A stretch of DNA of 64,000 nt, from positions 1 to 64,000 of the forward strand of contig CAWJPL010000021.1 of the NCBI GenBank assembly GCA_963844695.1. Direction: 5' to 3'. The notes beneath the pieces are model-generated. The model was not told where the DNA came from and did no database searches. It saw only the letters and a program-made list of their open reading frames with translations. This stretch comes from RYN-230 sp963844695. GTDB taxonomy: Bacteria > Actinomycetota > Actinomycetes > Streptosporangiales > Streptosporangiaceae. Of this stretch, positions 50,850 through 59,176 are shown piece after piece. Position 1 is the first letter of the stretch. Each line of letters opens with the position of its first letter. Position numbers and translations under genes: made by a program.

Positions 50850-52703
50850 TCACTCCCTTACCTGCCGCGCGCCGTCGTGCCCCAGGCTCAGGTACCGGGC
50901 CCGGTCAATGAGATCCTGCTCCGCGGCGATGCACGCGGCCAGCTGCCCGGCCCGCTCCCGGGCGGGGGCGAACTCCAGCCGGCGGATCTCCAGCGGGTCG
51001 ATCTCCTCGCGCAGCACCCGGAGCACCTCTGGCGAGGGCTCCTCGGTCACGGCCAGGTCGTCGGCCACGGCGGGCTCGAACCCGGTCGCCGCGCGCAGGT
51101 CGGCCTGGCTGACTCCCCGGTGCAGGCTCTGCAGGACCAGTTCGCCGCGGAGCTCGGAATAGGCGAACACCCCGAGGTTGGTGATCAGCTGGACCACGCC
51201 GGGCCGCAGCCCCGCGTGCCGCCGCGCGTCCGCGCCGTACAGCGACCGGCCCGCGCTGACCCGCTCGACCGAGTCGACCAGCGAGAGCGGGGACTGGCGG
51301 GTCAGGTAGAGGATGAAGTTCTGGTGCAGGTCGGCCACGTCAGCCAGGCCACCCTGGCCCGGCAGGCGCACCCGGCGCCCGCTGGGACTGGTCACCTCCA
51401 CGTTGTTGGTCCGGGCGCGCCGGTCGATCTGGGCCGCGGTGACGACCTCGCAGCTGACCCGGCCCTGCTGGTAGTACCAGCGGTAAGAGTCCTCCCCGCC
51501 GCACTGCGCGACCGCGCTGGCCACGTCGAGCGCCTCGCCGAGGCTGAGCAGCATCGGCCGCACCGCGACGTCCAGCAGCCCGCCACTGGTCATGAGGATG
51601 GCGAGGCCGGGGGCGTGTGTCGCCTTGGCGAGCAGGTAGGACGTGGCGGCCAGGGGTGAGACGGCCCCGGCGGCGCAGATCGACTCGCTGGTCAGCTGGC
51701 GGGCCAGCCAGCACACCATGAGCTCGTCCACGCTGGCCGGCTCATCCGGGGTGGCGGGTCCGCCGTCGCTCGCGGGCTCCGGTGCGGCGCTCCGGGCACG
51801 GTGTACCGCAGCGACGTGCCGGACCGCCGCGGCCACCTCGTCATGGGTGAGCGCCGCCGCCTCCCGCAGCCGCGTCATCTCGGCCGGGTCCGGCACCGCG
51901 GGCGGCGGCGGGGACTCGGCTGTGACCTGCGCCAGCCGGGCGAAGTCGGCCGTGTAGTTGGGCAGGCAGGAGGCCGGGTACGCGCCGCCCGGTACGACGC
52001 TGAGCGCGTGCACGAAGTGCCGGGGCAGCACGAACGAGTTCCGCAGCGTGCCCAGGAGGCCGGTGGGCACGACTTCCTCGACCGTGACGAGAACCTGGCG
52101 CGCCGCGAACGCCGCTGTGGTGTCCAGCCCGCGGGACCCGGCGATCTCCACGTTGCCCGCCGCGTCGGCGCGCTGCGCATGCAACAGGAACACGTCCAGG
52201 TCCAGCCGGCTGGCCTCGGCGACGGCGGGGTCCTGCTCCGGCCCCGGCCAGGTGACGGCTTCCTGGCCGGCCAGCAGGTCGCTGCCGCCGGGCAGCCGGA
52301 ACGGCATGGCGGGCAGGTTCTGCTTGGCGGCCTCGAGCCGGGCCGTGAACGCGTAGGCCGGCCATTCGTCGATCACGACCTGCCGTTCCTCGACCGCCCG
52401 GCGAAACAGGGGGGCCAGCCCGAAGATGTCCAGGCTGGAGAAGCAGAACACGATCCTGGAGACCGCCCCGGCGCCGAGCAGGATCTCCAGCGGGAGGCCG
52501 CCGCCCCAGCTCACGTAGACGAGGTCGCGGGGCTGGCGCGCGGCCAGTGCGTGCACGGCGGCCAGGGGCAGCCGGGTGAGCAGGGCGCCCCCGACGCCCA
52601 CCCGGCTTCCGTCCGTGACGCCGGCCACGAGCTCACCGAGGGTGACGAACGAGGGCTGGTGCAGCGCCGTGGGCGACGGCGGTACCCCAGCCGGTCTGCC
52701 CAT
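50850..52703 (-). CDS. Fused family I CoA-transferase (alpha and beta domains)
   Basis: 617 residues from the ATG at 52703 (AAGGAA upstream; an earlier in-frame start at 52748 lacks a site). The N-terminal half resembles the alpha domain (GVGGALLTRLPLAAVHAL, IVFCFSSLDIFGLAPLFRRAVEE, LPGGSDLL) and the C-terminal half the beta domain (MVCWLARQLTSESICAAGAVSP, ARTNNVEVTSPSG, VVQLITNLGVFAYS). The catalytic Glu is not certain; SESICAAG may hold it. It may act as a CoA-transferase or as a CoA-dependent ring/C-C hydrolase like IpdAB. Confidence 0.8.
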   Translation of the reverse strand: MGRPAGVPPSPTALHQPSFVTLGELVAGVTDGSRVGVGGALLTRLPLAAVHALAARQPRDLVYVSWGGGLPLEILLGAGAVSRIVFCFSSLDIFGLAPLFRRAVEERQVVIDEWPAYAFTARLEAAKQNLPAMPFRLPGGSDLLAGQEAVTWPGPEQDPAVAEASRLDLDVFLLHAQRADAAGNVEIAGSRGLDTTAAFAARQVLVTVEEVVPTGLLGTLRNSFVLPRHFVHALSVVPGGAYPASCLPNYTADFARLAQVTAESPPPPAVPDPAEMTRLREAAALTHDEVAAAVRHVAAVHRARSAAPEPASDGGPATPDEPASVDELMVCWLARQLTSESICAAGAVSPLAATSYLLAKATHAPGLAILMTSGGLLDVAVRPMLLSLGEALDVASAVAQCGGEDSYRWYYQQGRVSCEVVTAAQIDRRARTNNVEVTSPSGRRVRLPGQGGLADVADLHQNFILYLTRQSPLSLVDSVERVSAGRSLYGADARRHAGLRPGVVQLITNLGVFAYSELRGELVLQSLHRGVSQADLRAATGFEPAVADDLAVTEEPSPEVLRVLREEIDPLEIRRLEFAPARERAGQLAACIAAEQDLIDRARYLSLGHDGARQVRE

Positions 52704-52719
52704 GGCTATTCCTTTCAGC

Positions 52720-52733
52720 GGAATCTGAATTCC
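52720..52733. promoter_or_regulatory. Inverted repeat upstream of the CoA-transferase operon
   Basis: GGAATCTGAATTCC is palindromic (GGAAT, four-base centre, ATTCC) and lies 17 bases from the CoA-transferase ATG, close to its ribosome site. IclR-family operators can have this form, but a different regulator is possible. Confidence 0.4.
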
Positions 52734-53155
52734 ACTGATTGACATCAATGCACGATGAGCGGAAAAATCATGTAACGCGCTCGACGCTAAACCTGCGGCC
52801 TGGGCACTGTCAACGGCCTGGGCACCGTCAACGGCCTGGGCGGCCGGTTCCTGATCGGCCGCCAGGCTCGCCGCGCGGCGAGCCGCAGCGCGGGAGCGGC
52901 CCGAGCTGGCGGGGGAGGGCGGCCCGTTGACACGGTCGCGGCCGGGAGGCTAGCCTGCCCCTGTTTCGTCAGATGGTTTAACGTTCCGATGAACGAAAAG
53001 ACTAACTCATTCAGCGAAGCGACGAGGACGGCACCGGCCCGCGCCTCCGCCGGGGCCGGCCGGTCCCGGCGGGCCAGGCCGGCGGATCGCGCTCCCGCTG
53101 AGACCGGTCCGTCGCGCTCCCGCGAAGACCGGTCCGCTGATGAATCGGGGATGGC
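52734..53155. promoter_or_regulatory. Divergent promoter region with a candidate IclR operator
   Basis: About 420 non-coding bases between the leftward CoA-transferase operon and the rightward crotonase operon. TTCCGATGAACGAAA at 52984-52998 is a close relative of the palindrome at 41600. At about 52799-52836 an 18-base unit CTGGGCACYGTCAACGGC occurs twice in tandem, followed by a partial third copy. The remaining sequence is G/C-rich without a credible gene. Confidence 0.55.
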
Positions 53156-53941
53156 GTGGCCGAGGCTGACGACGATGTCCTCTACCGGGAATCCGGCCGC
53201 GTCGCCTTCATCACCCTGAACCGGCCGGCCAAGCTCAACGCGCTGGGACCGAACTCGTTCCGGCTCCTCGATGAGCACCTCGCCCGGTTCGCCGCCTCGC
53301 CGCAGGCGCGGGTCGCCATCCTGCATGGCAACGGCCGGGCCTTCGCGGCTGGTGCCGACATCGAGCACTACGTGGGCCTGAGCGTGCTCGACTACCGGGA
53401 CTTCATGGCCACTGGCAACGCCGTGCAGCAGCACCTGATCGAGTGCCCGAAACCAGTGATCGCCGCGGTGCACGGGTACGCCCTGGGCGGCGGGCTGGAA
53501 CTCGCGCTCTGCTGTGACCTCATCGTCGCGGCGGACGACGCGCAGCTCGGCCTGCCGGAGGCCAAGCTCGGGCTGCTGCCCGGCGGCGGGGGCACGCAGC
53601 GGCTGCCCCGCCTGATCGGCACGGTCCGCGCCGCCGAGCTGATCATGACTGGCTGGCGCATCTCCGGGGCCCAGGCCGTGTCGTGGGGGCTGGCTCTCGG
53701 GACGGGGGAGTCGGCCAGTGCCCTGGAGGCCGCGCAGGTCCTGGCCGGCCGGATCACGGCCGCGGCGCCGGTCGCGGTCCGGATGGCCAAGACGCTGCTG
53801 CATGAGGGCGGCGACGCCCCGCTCGCGGCCGGCCTCCAGCTGGAGCAGGCGGTGGGAGCGGTGCTGTACGCGACCGACGACGCCAAAGAGGGCATCGCCG
53901 CGTTCGTCGGGAAGCGGAAGCCGGAGTTCAGGGGGCAGTGA
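53156..53941 (+). CDS. Enoyl-CoA hydratase/isomerase (crotonase) family protein
   Basis: 261 residues. ITLNRPAKLNALG, FAAGADIEHYVG (oxyanion hole), KPVIAAVHGYALGGGLELALCCD and GLPEAKLGLLPGGGGTQRLPRLIG are all present; the Glu of PEAKLG is a likely catalytic residue, while the first Glu site falls in GGGLELAL. It starts with GTG, and its stop overlaps the next ATG (TGATG). Hydration of an unsaturated acyl-CoA is likely. Confidence 0.9.
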   Translation: MAEADDDVLYRESGRVAFITLNRPAKLNALGPNSFRLLDEHLARFAASPQARVAILHGNGRAFAAGADIEHYVGLSVLDYRDFMATGNAVQQHLIECPKPVIAAVHGYALGGGLELALCCDLIVAADDAQLGLPEAKLGLLPGGGGTQRLPRLIGTVRAAELIMTGWRISGAQAVSWGLALGTGESASALEAAQVLAGRITAAAPVAVRMAKTLLHEGGDAPLAAGLQLEQAVGAVLYATDDAKEGIAAFVGKRKPEFRGQ

Positions 53942-54819
53942 TGGACGGGGACCAGGTGTTCACCGACCGGGGCCGGCCCCTGTACGGCGCCACGCCGCCC
54001 GGCGGAGCCACGCCGTGTGCGCGGGCCACCCCGCTGAGCACCGCCGAGGTCGGCGAGGTGGCGGCGATCATCGCGGCCGCGCGGCTGGAGCACCGCGCCG
54101 CGCAGCTGCCCGAGCGGCTGCGGACCAGGGACTGGCCCTCGGTGCTGCGGGTCATGCTGGCGCTCGACCAGCGGCGCGGCCGGGCCGGCGCGGGCTGGAA
54201 GATCGGCGCGGCCAGCGAGGAGATCCGCCGCGCGGAAGGAGTGCCGGGTCCCTCGCCGGGGATCATCTACCGGGACACGATCTTCCCCAGCGGGACGCTG
54301 CTGCCGCCTGGCCTGTTCATCAACTACCGGAACTGCGAGTGCGAGTTCGCGTTCCGGCTGTCGCTGGACTACCCGTCCCGCCCTGCGCCCTACACCGAGG
54401 CGGACGCCCGGGCGGGCGTCGAGGCCCTGCTCCCCGCGCTGGAACTCGGCGACACCGTGTTCACCGACTGGTACGGGGCCAGCGGGTACTTCGGATCGTC
54501 CATGGACAACGGCGGAGGGGCCGCCCTCGTCACCGGAACCGGGGTCCGTGACTGGCAGGCCACCGACTTCAGCCAGGCCGGGGTGGACGTGTACCTCAAC
54601 GGCCAGTACGTCAAATCCGGCCAGGCCCGGGCCGCGATGGGCCACCCCGTCACCAGCCTGACCTGGATGCTCAACTGGGCCGGCGAGCACGGCCGCCCCG
54701 TCCGGGCCGGCGACATCGTCAGCACCGGGACCTGCACCGGTCACCTGTTCGCCGCGCCCGGGGACACGGTCCGCGCGGACTTCGGGCCGCTCGGGGCCGT
54801 CGAGGCCCGCTTTGCCTAG
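53941..54819 (+). CDS. 2-keto-4-pentenoate hydratase / FAH-family protein
   Basis: 292 residues. GAGWKIGAASEEIRRAEG, NYRNCECEFAFRLSLDY (acidic metal ligands), LELGDTVFTDWYG, MDNGGGAALVTG and GHPVTSLTWMLNWAGEHG mark the hydratase branch. It is distinct from the other three family members in the window (3040, 5773, 39828). Start is ATG at 53941 in a TGATG overlap; a GTG three bases upstream is the alternative. The stop overlaps the kinase TTG start. Confidence 0.85.
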   Translation: MDGDQVFTDRGRPLYGATPPGGATPCARATPLSTAEVGEVAAIIAAARLEHRAAQLPERLRTRDWPSVLRVMLALDQRRGRAGAGWKIGAASEEIRRAEGVPGPSPGIIYRDTIFPSGTLLPPGLFINYRNCECEFAFRLSLDYPSRPAPYTEADARAGVEALLPALELGDTVFTDWYGASGYFGSSMDNGGGAALVTGTGVRDWQATDFSQAGVDVYLNGQYVKSGQARAAMGHPVTSLTWMLNWAGEHGRPVRAGDIVSTGTCTGHLFAAPGDTVRADFGPLGAVEARFA

Positions 54820-55759
54820 CCCGCTCTACCTGGGCGTCGACGTGGGCACCTCGGCCACCCGGGTCAGCCTCGTCGGCGAGAGCGGCGCCCAGGTGGCCAG
54901 CGCGGGTTACCCGACGGTGCGCGGCGCGGCCGGCCTCGTGGAGCAGGACCCGCTGGCCTGGTCCGGCGCGCTGGCCGCGGCGCTGCGGCAGACCGGGGCC
55001 GACCTTGGCGCGGTGAGCGCGGTCGGCTTGTGCGGGCAGACTCCCACCCTGGTCGCGGTGGATGCGGCGGGCCTGCCCGTCCGGCCGGCACTGACCTGGC
55101 AGGACACCCGGGCCACCGCCGAGGCCGCCGAACTGGAGGCCCGGTTCGGTGATCCCGAGCCGCTGATCGGGACCGCCCTGCCATGGTCGGCGGCGAACAT
55201 GCCGGCCAAGCTTCTCTGGCTGGCCCGGTACGAGCCGGCCACCCGGGCCCGGACCCGGTGGCTGCTGCAGCCCAAGGACCTGCTCGGCCTCCAGCTCACC
55301 GGCAGCCCCGTCTCAGATCCGTGGTCGTCCAAGGGCCTGTGCCGGGTGAGCGACTTCGCGCCGGCGGCGGAAGTACTCGCGGCGTGCGGCTGGCCCGCGG
55401 ACGCCTGCCCGCCCATCGCCGCCGCCTGGGAGCCGCGCGGAACGGTGACCGCGGCCGCCGCGGAACGGTTCGGCCTGCCTGCCGGGACTCCGGTCAGCGT
55501 CGGCTGGAGCGACGCCCTGGCCCAGACCCTGGCGGCCGGGTGCTACCAGCGCGGCCGTGGTTTCGTGTTCAGCGGGACCTCCGCGATCGTGGGCGCGCCG
55601 GTCACCGGCGCGGACCGGCGCGCAGCCGGCGCGCACGCCGTCTGCCTGGGCGGCGCGCTCATCGACCGGGCGGCGGCCAGCCGCGGGGACGTGGAGGCTG
55701 TCGCGGCCCGGGCTCGGCAGGGACTGGCCCAGATCGGGGAGGTCCCGGAACCATGCTGA
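54812..55759 (+). CDS. FGGY-family carbohydrate kinase, C-terminally truncated
   Basis: 315 residues against about 480-500 for the family. The N-terminal actin-like domain is intact: LYLGVDVGTSATRVSLVGE, VGLCGQTPTLVAVD, PALTWQDTRATAEA and LLQPKDLLGLQLTG. The second domain begins (VSVGWSDALAQTLAAGC, FVFSGTSAIVGAP) but most of it, including the adenine-binding GG motif region, is missing. The last 45 residues look like a joined fragment. It starts with TTG overlapping the hydratase stop. Probably inactive, or a deletion product. Confidence 0.78.
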   Translation: MPSPLYLGVDVGTSATRVSLVGESGAQVASAGYPTVRGAAGLVEQDPLAWSGALAAALRQTGADLGAVSAVGLCGQTPTLVAVDAAGLPVRPALTWQDTRATAEAAELEARFGDPEPLIGTALPWSAANMPAKLLWLARYEPATRARTRWLLQPKDLLGLQLTGSPVSDPWSSKGLCRVSDFAPAAEVLAACGWPADACPPIAAAWEPRGTVTAAAAERFGLPAGTPVSVGWSDALAQTLAAGCYQRGRGFVFSGTSAIVGAPVTGADRRAAGAHAVCLGGALIDRAAASRGDVEAVAARARQGLAQIGEVPEPC

Positions 55760-55873
55760 CCGTGACGGAACTGCTGCACCGGGACGTCCTCCGCTAGGCT
55801 TCGGGCCAAGCGGCCGGCCTACGCCCGGAGCCCTGCGGCCAGAGAGCAGCATCATGACCCACCCTGAGGCCCG

Positions 55874-56386
55874 ATGATCGCCGGGTACAGCCCCGAAGGA
55901 TGGGGTGATCTCTTCCTCGCCGCGGCCGGGGCCACCGCGGCGCTCAGCGGGCTGATCTTCGTCGGGCTCAGCGTCAACATCAGGACCGTGCTGGAGACCG
56001 AGAAGCGCGAGGGCCAGAACTTCCTGACCGGCCGGGCGGCCGAGGCGCTGGCCGCCTTGCTGATCGTGCTGGTCATCAGCCTGGTCGGGCTGACCCCGGG
56101 CATCCCGCGCTGGACGCTAGTCACGTTCATCCTGCTGTGCGGGCTGGGCAGCGCCACCTCACCGGTGCGGGCGCTGCTGGCCAGCCGCCAGCAGGCGGCC
56201 ATCGGCTTCCCGCTGGTGCTGCGGCTGGTCACCGCCGCCGGGCTGACCGTGACCTTGCTGCTCAGCGGGGCGACCCTGGCCACCGGCCACGGCGGCGGCC
56301 TCTACTGGCTGCCCGTCGCGTTCGTGCTCGCCATCGTCATCGCCGCCATCAACGCCTGGGTGCTGCTGGTCGAGGTGCTGCGCTGA
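55874..56386 (+). CDS. Small integral membrane protein of unknown function
   Basis: 170 residues with about five hydrophobic segments (DLFLAAAGATAALSGLIFVG, ALAALLIVLVISLVGL, WTLVTFILLCGLGSA, LRLVTAAGLTVTLLLSG, PVAFVLAIVIAAINAWVLLV). No enzyme motif is visible. The pattern MIAGYSPEGWGDLF at the start is common to a family of uncharacterised actinobacterial membrane proteins. It lies alone, convergent with the large ATPase gene. Confidence 0.75.
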   Translation: MIAGYSPEGWGDLFLAAAGATAALSGLIFVGLSVNIRTVLETEKREGQNFLTGRAAEALAALLIVLVISLVGLTPGIPRWTLVTFILLCGLGSATSPVRALLASRQQAAIGFPLVLRLVTAAGLTVTLLLSGATLATGHGGGLYWLPVAFVLAIVIAAINAWVLLVEVLR

Positions 56387-56422
56387 GGCCGCGGACGGTC
56401 TTACCGCCGGCCAGAAGACCGC

Positions 56423-59131
56423 TTACCCCTCGCCCGCAGCAGGGCCGCCGTCCAGCGGATTGCGCCCGGCGGACCGGAGCTTAAGCTCACGCTCGATCCC
56501 GGCGACCAGGTCCGGGTGCGCGCTCAGCCCCCACAGGACCTCGACCGGGACGCCGAGCCTGCGGCTGGCCTGCGACACCACCGGCTGGCTCATGCCCAGC
56601 GCCTGGGCCAGCCCCTCGTCCCGGGCGAACGTCGGCGGCAGGTCGTCGAGCGACAGGTCGGCGGGCGGGTGGAAGTTCCCGTCCGGACCGGGGAGCCAGG
56701 CCTCGCCCGCCGCGGCCAGGCCGATCGACGACCGGACGTTCTCCCGGGTCGAGTCGGCGAACTGCTCGCGTACCGACTTCTCGACCACCCCGCCGACCAG
56801 CCGCCGGTTCGGCGCCAGCAGGACGTTCCACACGTACTCGGCGCGGGCGGGCCCGGAGTGCTGGAGCGCGAACTCCAGCCCGTCGATCCGGGCCTCCGGG
56901 TCGAAGCCGTCCAGGCCCCGCTCGTGCCGGGCGAACCCGGCGACGAGGAGGACATGCCCGAGCGGCCCGGGCGCCCGGGCCGCCACCTCGACCTGGTCGC
57001 GGACCCCCATGCCGCGGAGCTGGGCCAGCCACGGCCCGTAGGTGTCCCCGGCGAACCAGGCGTCCGGGTTCCCGTCGAGGTAGGTCTCCAGGTCCCGGCT
57101 GCGCTGGTACAGCGCCGGGGGCGGCAGCAGCCGCTGCTCGCCGGTGGCGGCGTTCTCCGCGATGAGGAACGCCGTGCGCTGCAGCTGCTCCAGCAGCCGC
57201 TGGCGCCGGGTCGCGTCCGCCTCGTCCAGGGCCCGCATGATGCATTCGAGGTCCGCGGCGTGCTGGGCCGGGTCGAGGGCCGCCACGGCCAGCGGGCCGT
57301 CCCCGCCGACCCCGCTGTCCCCCCCAGCCTGGGCGTACCGGGGCAGGATGATCTCCAGCACCTCGGCCACGATGTCCGGCTCGGTGAACTTCAGCGCCTC
57401 CAGGAACGCCCGGGCCACCGGGGCGTCCGCCACCGCGCGCCGCACGGTGGGGAAGCCGGTCCCGGCCGGCCCTGGTTCGTAGTCGGCGGGCAGGTAGGCC
57501 GCGGGGCGGCCGGCCGAGTCGAAGGGCTCGACCTGCCGGCCGTCCTCGAGCCGGATGATCGGCCGGGTCCGGGCCGGGCCGGCCGGCTCTCCGGGGATCC
57601 TCGGGTCCCGCCACAGGTCGGGCTCGGAGTACAGGAACCCGTACAGCCGCGTGATCCACTCGTCGGGCTGGGCCTCGAGGAACCCGCTGGTGGCCCTGGT
57701 GAGCAGGTCGGCCGGGGTGACCTCCCCGACGCCGATCTCCTCGCGCAGGTAGCGGGTCAGTGCGGGGGAGCGGTCCTCGTTGCGGAGAAGCTGGGCGAAG
57801 GCGAGCGGGTGGTCCGTCTGGAACAGCGCCCCGAGCTGGCGGGGGCTCAGCAGTTCGCCCAGCTCCGCCGGGCTGGCCAGCTTCAGGTTCCGCGCCGCCG
57901 CGTAGCCGCCGCCAGCGGCAGGGATGAGGTCTTCCTCGGTCAGGGCCGTGCGCACCGCGTCGAAAAGCGGGCGCAGCATCGAGCCCGGCGCGAACCGCGC
58001 CGGGTCCAGGGGCAGCGCTGCCAAGACCCCGACCGTGAGCAGCCCGCTGGTGCGAAGTTCCCGCAGCACGCACACGAGCAGGGCGGCCGTCGCGCCTGCC
58101 AGGGCCTGGTTGGCGGGGTCGTCGCCCGGGACGTTGTCGCGGGCCGGAGTGGTCCGGTAGGGGCCCTGGATCAGGAAGCCGAGGAAGGTCTCCTTCTGCG
58201 TCGGGAAGAACACCACCAGCGGGGAGCCGTCCCGGGAGACGAGCCGGGGGACGTCGTGCGCGGTGTCGGCCCGGAACGCGAGCTCGACCCGCTGGCCGGC
58301 GTGCCCGAGGTCGTCGAGCGGGCGGTCCCAGACGAACCAGTCCTCGGCGTACCCGGACGGCTGGTCCTGGCCGGCGCCCCGGCCCGGGGTGCGGGTGCGG
58401 CTGCGGGTGAGCGTGACGCGCCGGCCCGTCAGGGCCGCCGACACCGGGGTGAGCGGCTGGGTGCGCCGCTCGATGAGCGTGTCGGTGATCTGGACGCCGT
58501 GGGCCCGCAGCCGGGTGATGTTCCGCAGGAACAGCAGGGTCGCGGGCTCGATCCGGGTCAGGGCGGCCGAGATCTCCCCGACGGCGGTGGCCGCGGGCAC
58601 CGCGTCGTGGTCGAACGGGAAGACGAACAGGGTGTCGGGGGAGTCCCCGGCCGGGCTCTCGGCCGGGTCCGCTGAGTTCTCCGCCGGGGACGCCGGGGAC
58701 GGCCGGACGTAGTGGTCGATCCGGAAGTGCTCGGCGCCGCTGTGCACCCGCGGGGTCGCGGTGTAGGCGTACACCGACTTGAAGCCGATGCCGAACTGGC
58801 CGATCTTCGTCAGGTCCCCGGACTTCCCGCTCTGGGCCACGCCGCAGAGCCCGCGCACGTCGGCCTCGGTGAACGGCCGGCCGTCGTGCCGGACTTCCAG
58901 CCGGTCGCCGAACAGCTCGAAGGCCAGCGTGGTGGCGCCCGCGTCCTCGGCGTTCTGGATCAGCTCGAAGATGAAGTGGGTCCGCTCGCTGTACAGGTGC
59001 CCGAGAAGGTCCAGCACGGCGGTGTCCCAGCCGTAGCGGGCGACGTTCTCGTCGCGGATCTTCGCGTAGTCCGCTGGCACCCAGGTCCTCCGTCCGCCCG
59101 TCCGCCGTGAGTCAGCGGGGCTGGTCCCCAT
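56423..59131 (-). CDS. Sacsin/HSP90-type (GHKL) ATPase-domain protein
   Basis: 902 residues. The N-terminal ATPase domain is clear: FELIQNAEDAGATTLAFEL at residues 55-73 (N-box with Glu56, Asn60 and Asp63), LEVRHDGRPF, CGVAQSGKSGDLTKIGQFGIGFKSV split as VAQSGKSGDLTKI and GQFGIGFKSVY (residues 111-121, G1 box). The remaining about 650 residues are helical with no recognised domain; a C-terminal AlphaHelix-rich tail ends NPLDGGPAAGEG. Sacsin-like N-termini occur in chaperones, restriction-linked proteins and putative defence genes. No nuclease or helicase gene is adjacent, so the role is open. Confidence 0.85.
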   Translation of the reverse strand: MGTSPADSRRTGGRRTWVPADYAKIRDENVARYGWDTAVLDLLGHLYSERTHFIFELIQNAEDAGATTLAFELFGDRLEVRHDGRPFTEADVRGLCGVAQSGKSGDLTKIGQFGIGFKSVYAYTATPRVHSGAEHFRIDHYVRPSPASPAENSADPAESPAGDSPDTLFVFPFDHDAVPAATAVGEISAALTRIEPATLLFLRNITRLRAHGVQITDTLIERRTQPLTPVSAALTGRRVTLTRSRTRTPGRGAGQDQPSGYAEDWFVWDRPLDDLGHAGQRVELAFRADTAHDVPRLVSRDGSPLVVFFPTQKETFLGFLIQGPYRTTPARDNVPGDDPANQALAGATAALLVCVLRELRTSGLLTVGVLAALPLDPARFAPGSMLRPLFDAVRTALTEEDLIPAAGGGYAAARNLKLASPAELGELLSPRQLGALFQTDHPLAFAQLLRNEDRSPALTRYLREEIGVGEVTPADLLTRATSGFLEAQPDEWITRLYGFLYSEPDLWRDPRIPGEPAGPARTRPIIRLEDGRQVEPFDSAGRPAAYLPADYEPGPAGTGFPTVRRAVADAPVARAFLEALKFTEPDIVAEVLEIILPRYAQAGGDSGVGGDGPLAVAALDPAQHAADLECIMRALDEADATRRQRLLEQLQRTAFLIAENAATGEQRLLPPPALYQRSRDLETYLDGNPDAWFAGDTYGPWLAQLRGMGVRDQVEVAARAPGPLGHVLLVAGFARHERGLDGFDPEARIDGLEFALQHSGPARAEYVWNVLLAPNRRLVGGVVEKSVREQFADSTRENVRSSIGLAAAGEAWLPGPDGNFHPPADLSLDDLPPTFARDEGLAQALGMSQPVVSQASRRLGVPVEVLWGLSAHPDLVAGIERELKLRSAGRNPLDGGPAAGEG

Positions 59132-59176
59132 GCTGCCACCATGCTGCTGCCCGGCGGACGGGCGGCGGAGGTCCGG

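Noticed and set aside
52787..53803. Open frame antisense to the crotonase gene and its promoter
   Set aside because: It is antisense to a clear enoyl-CoA hydratase and is Arg/Gly/Ala-rich without motifs.
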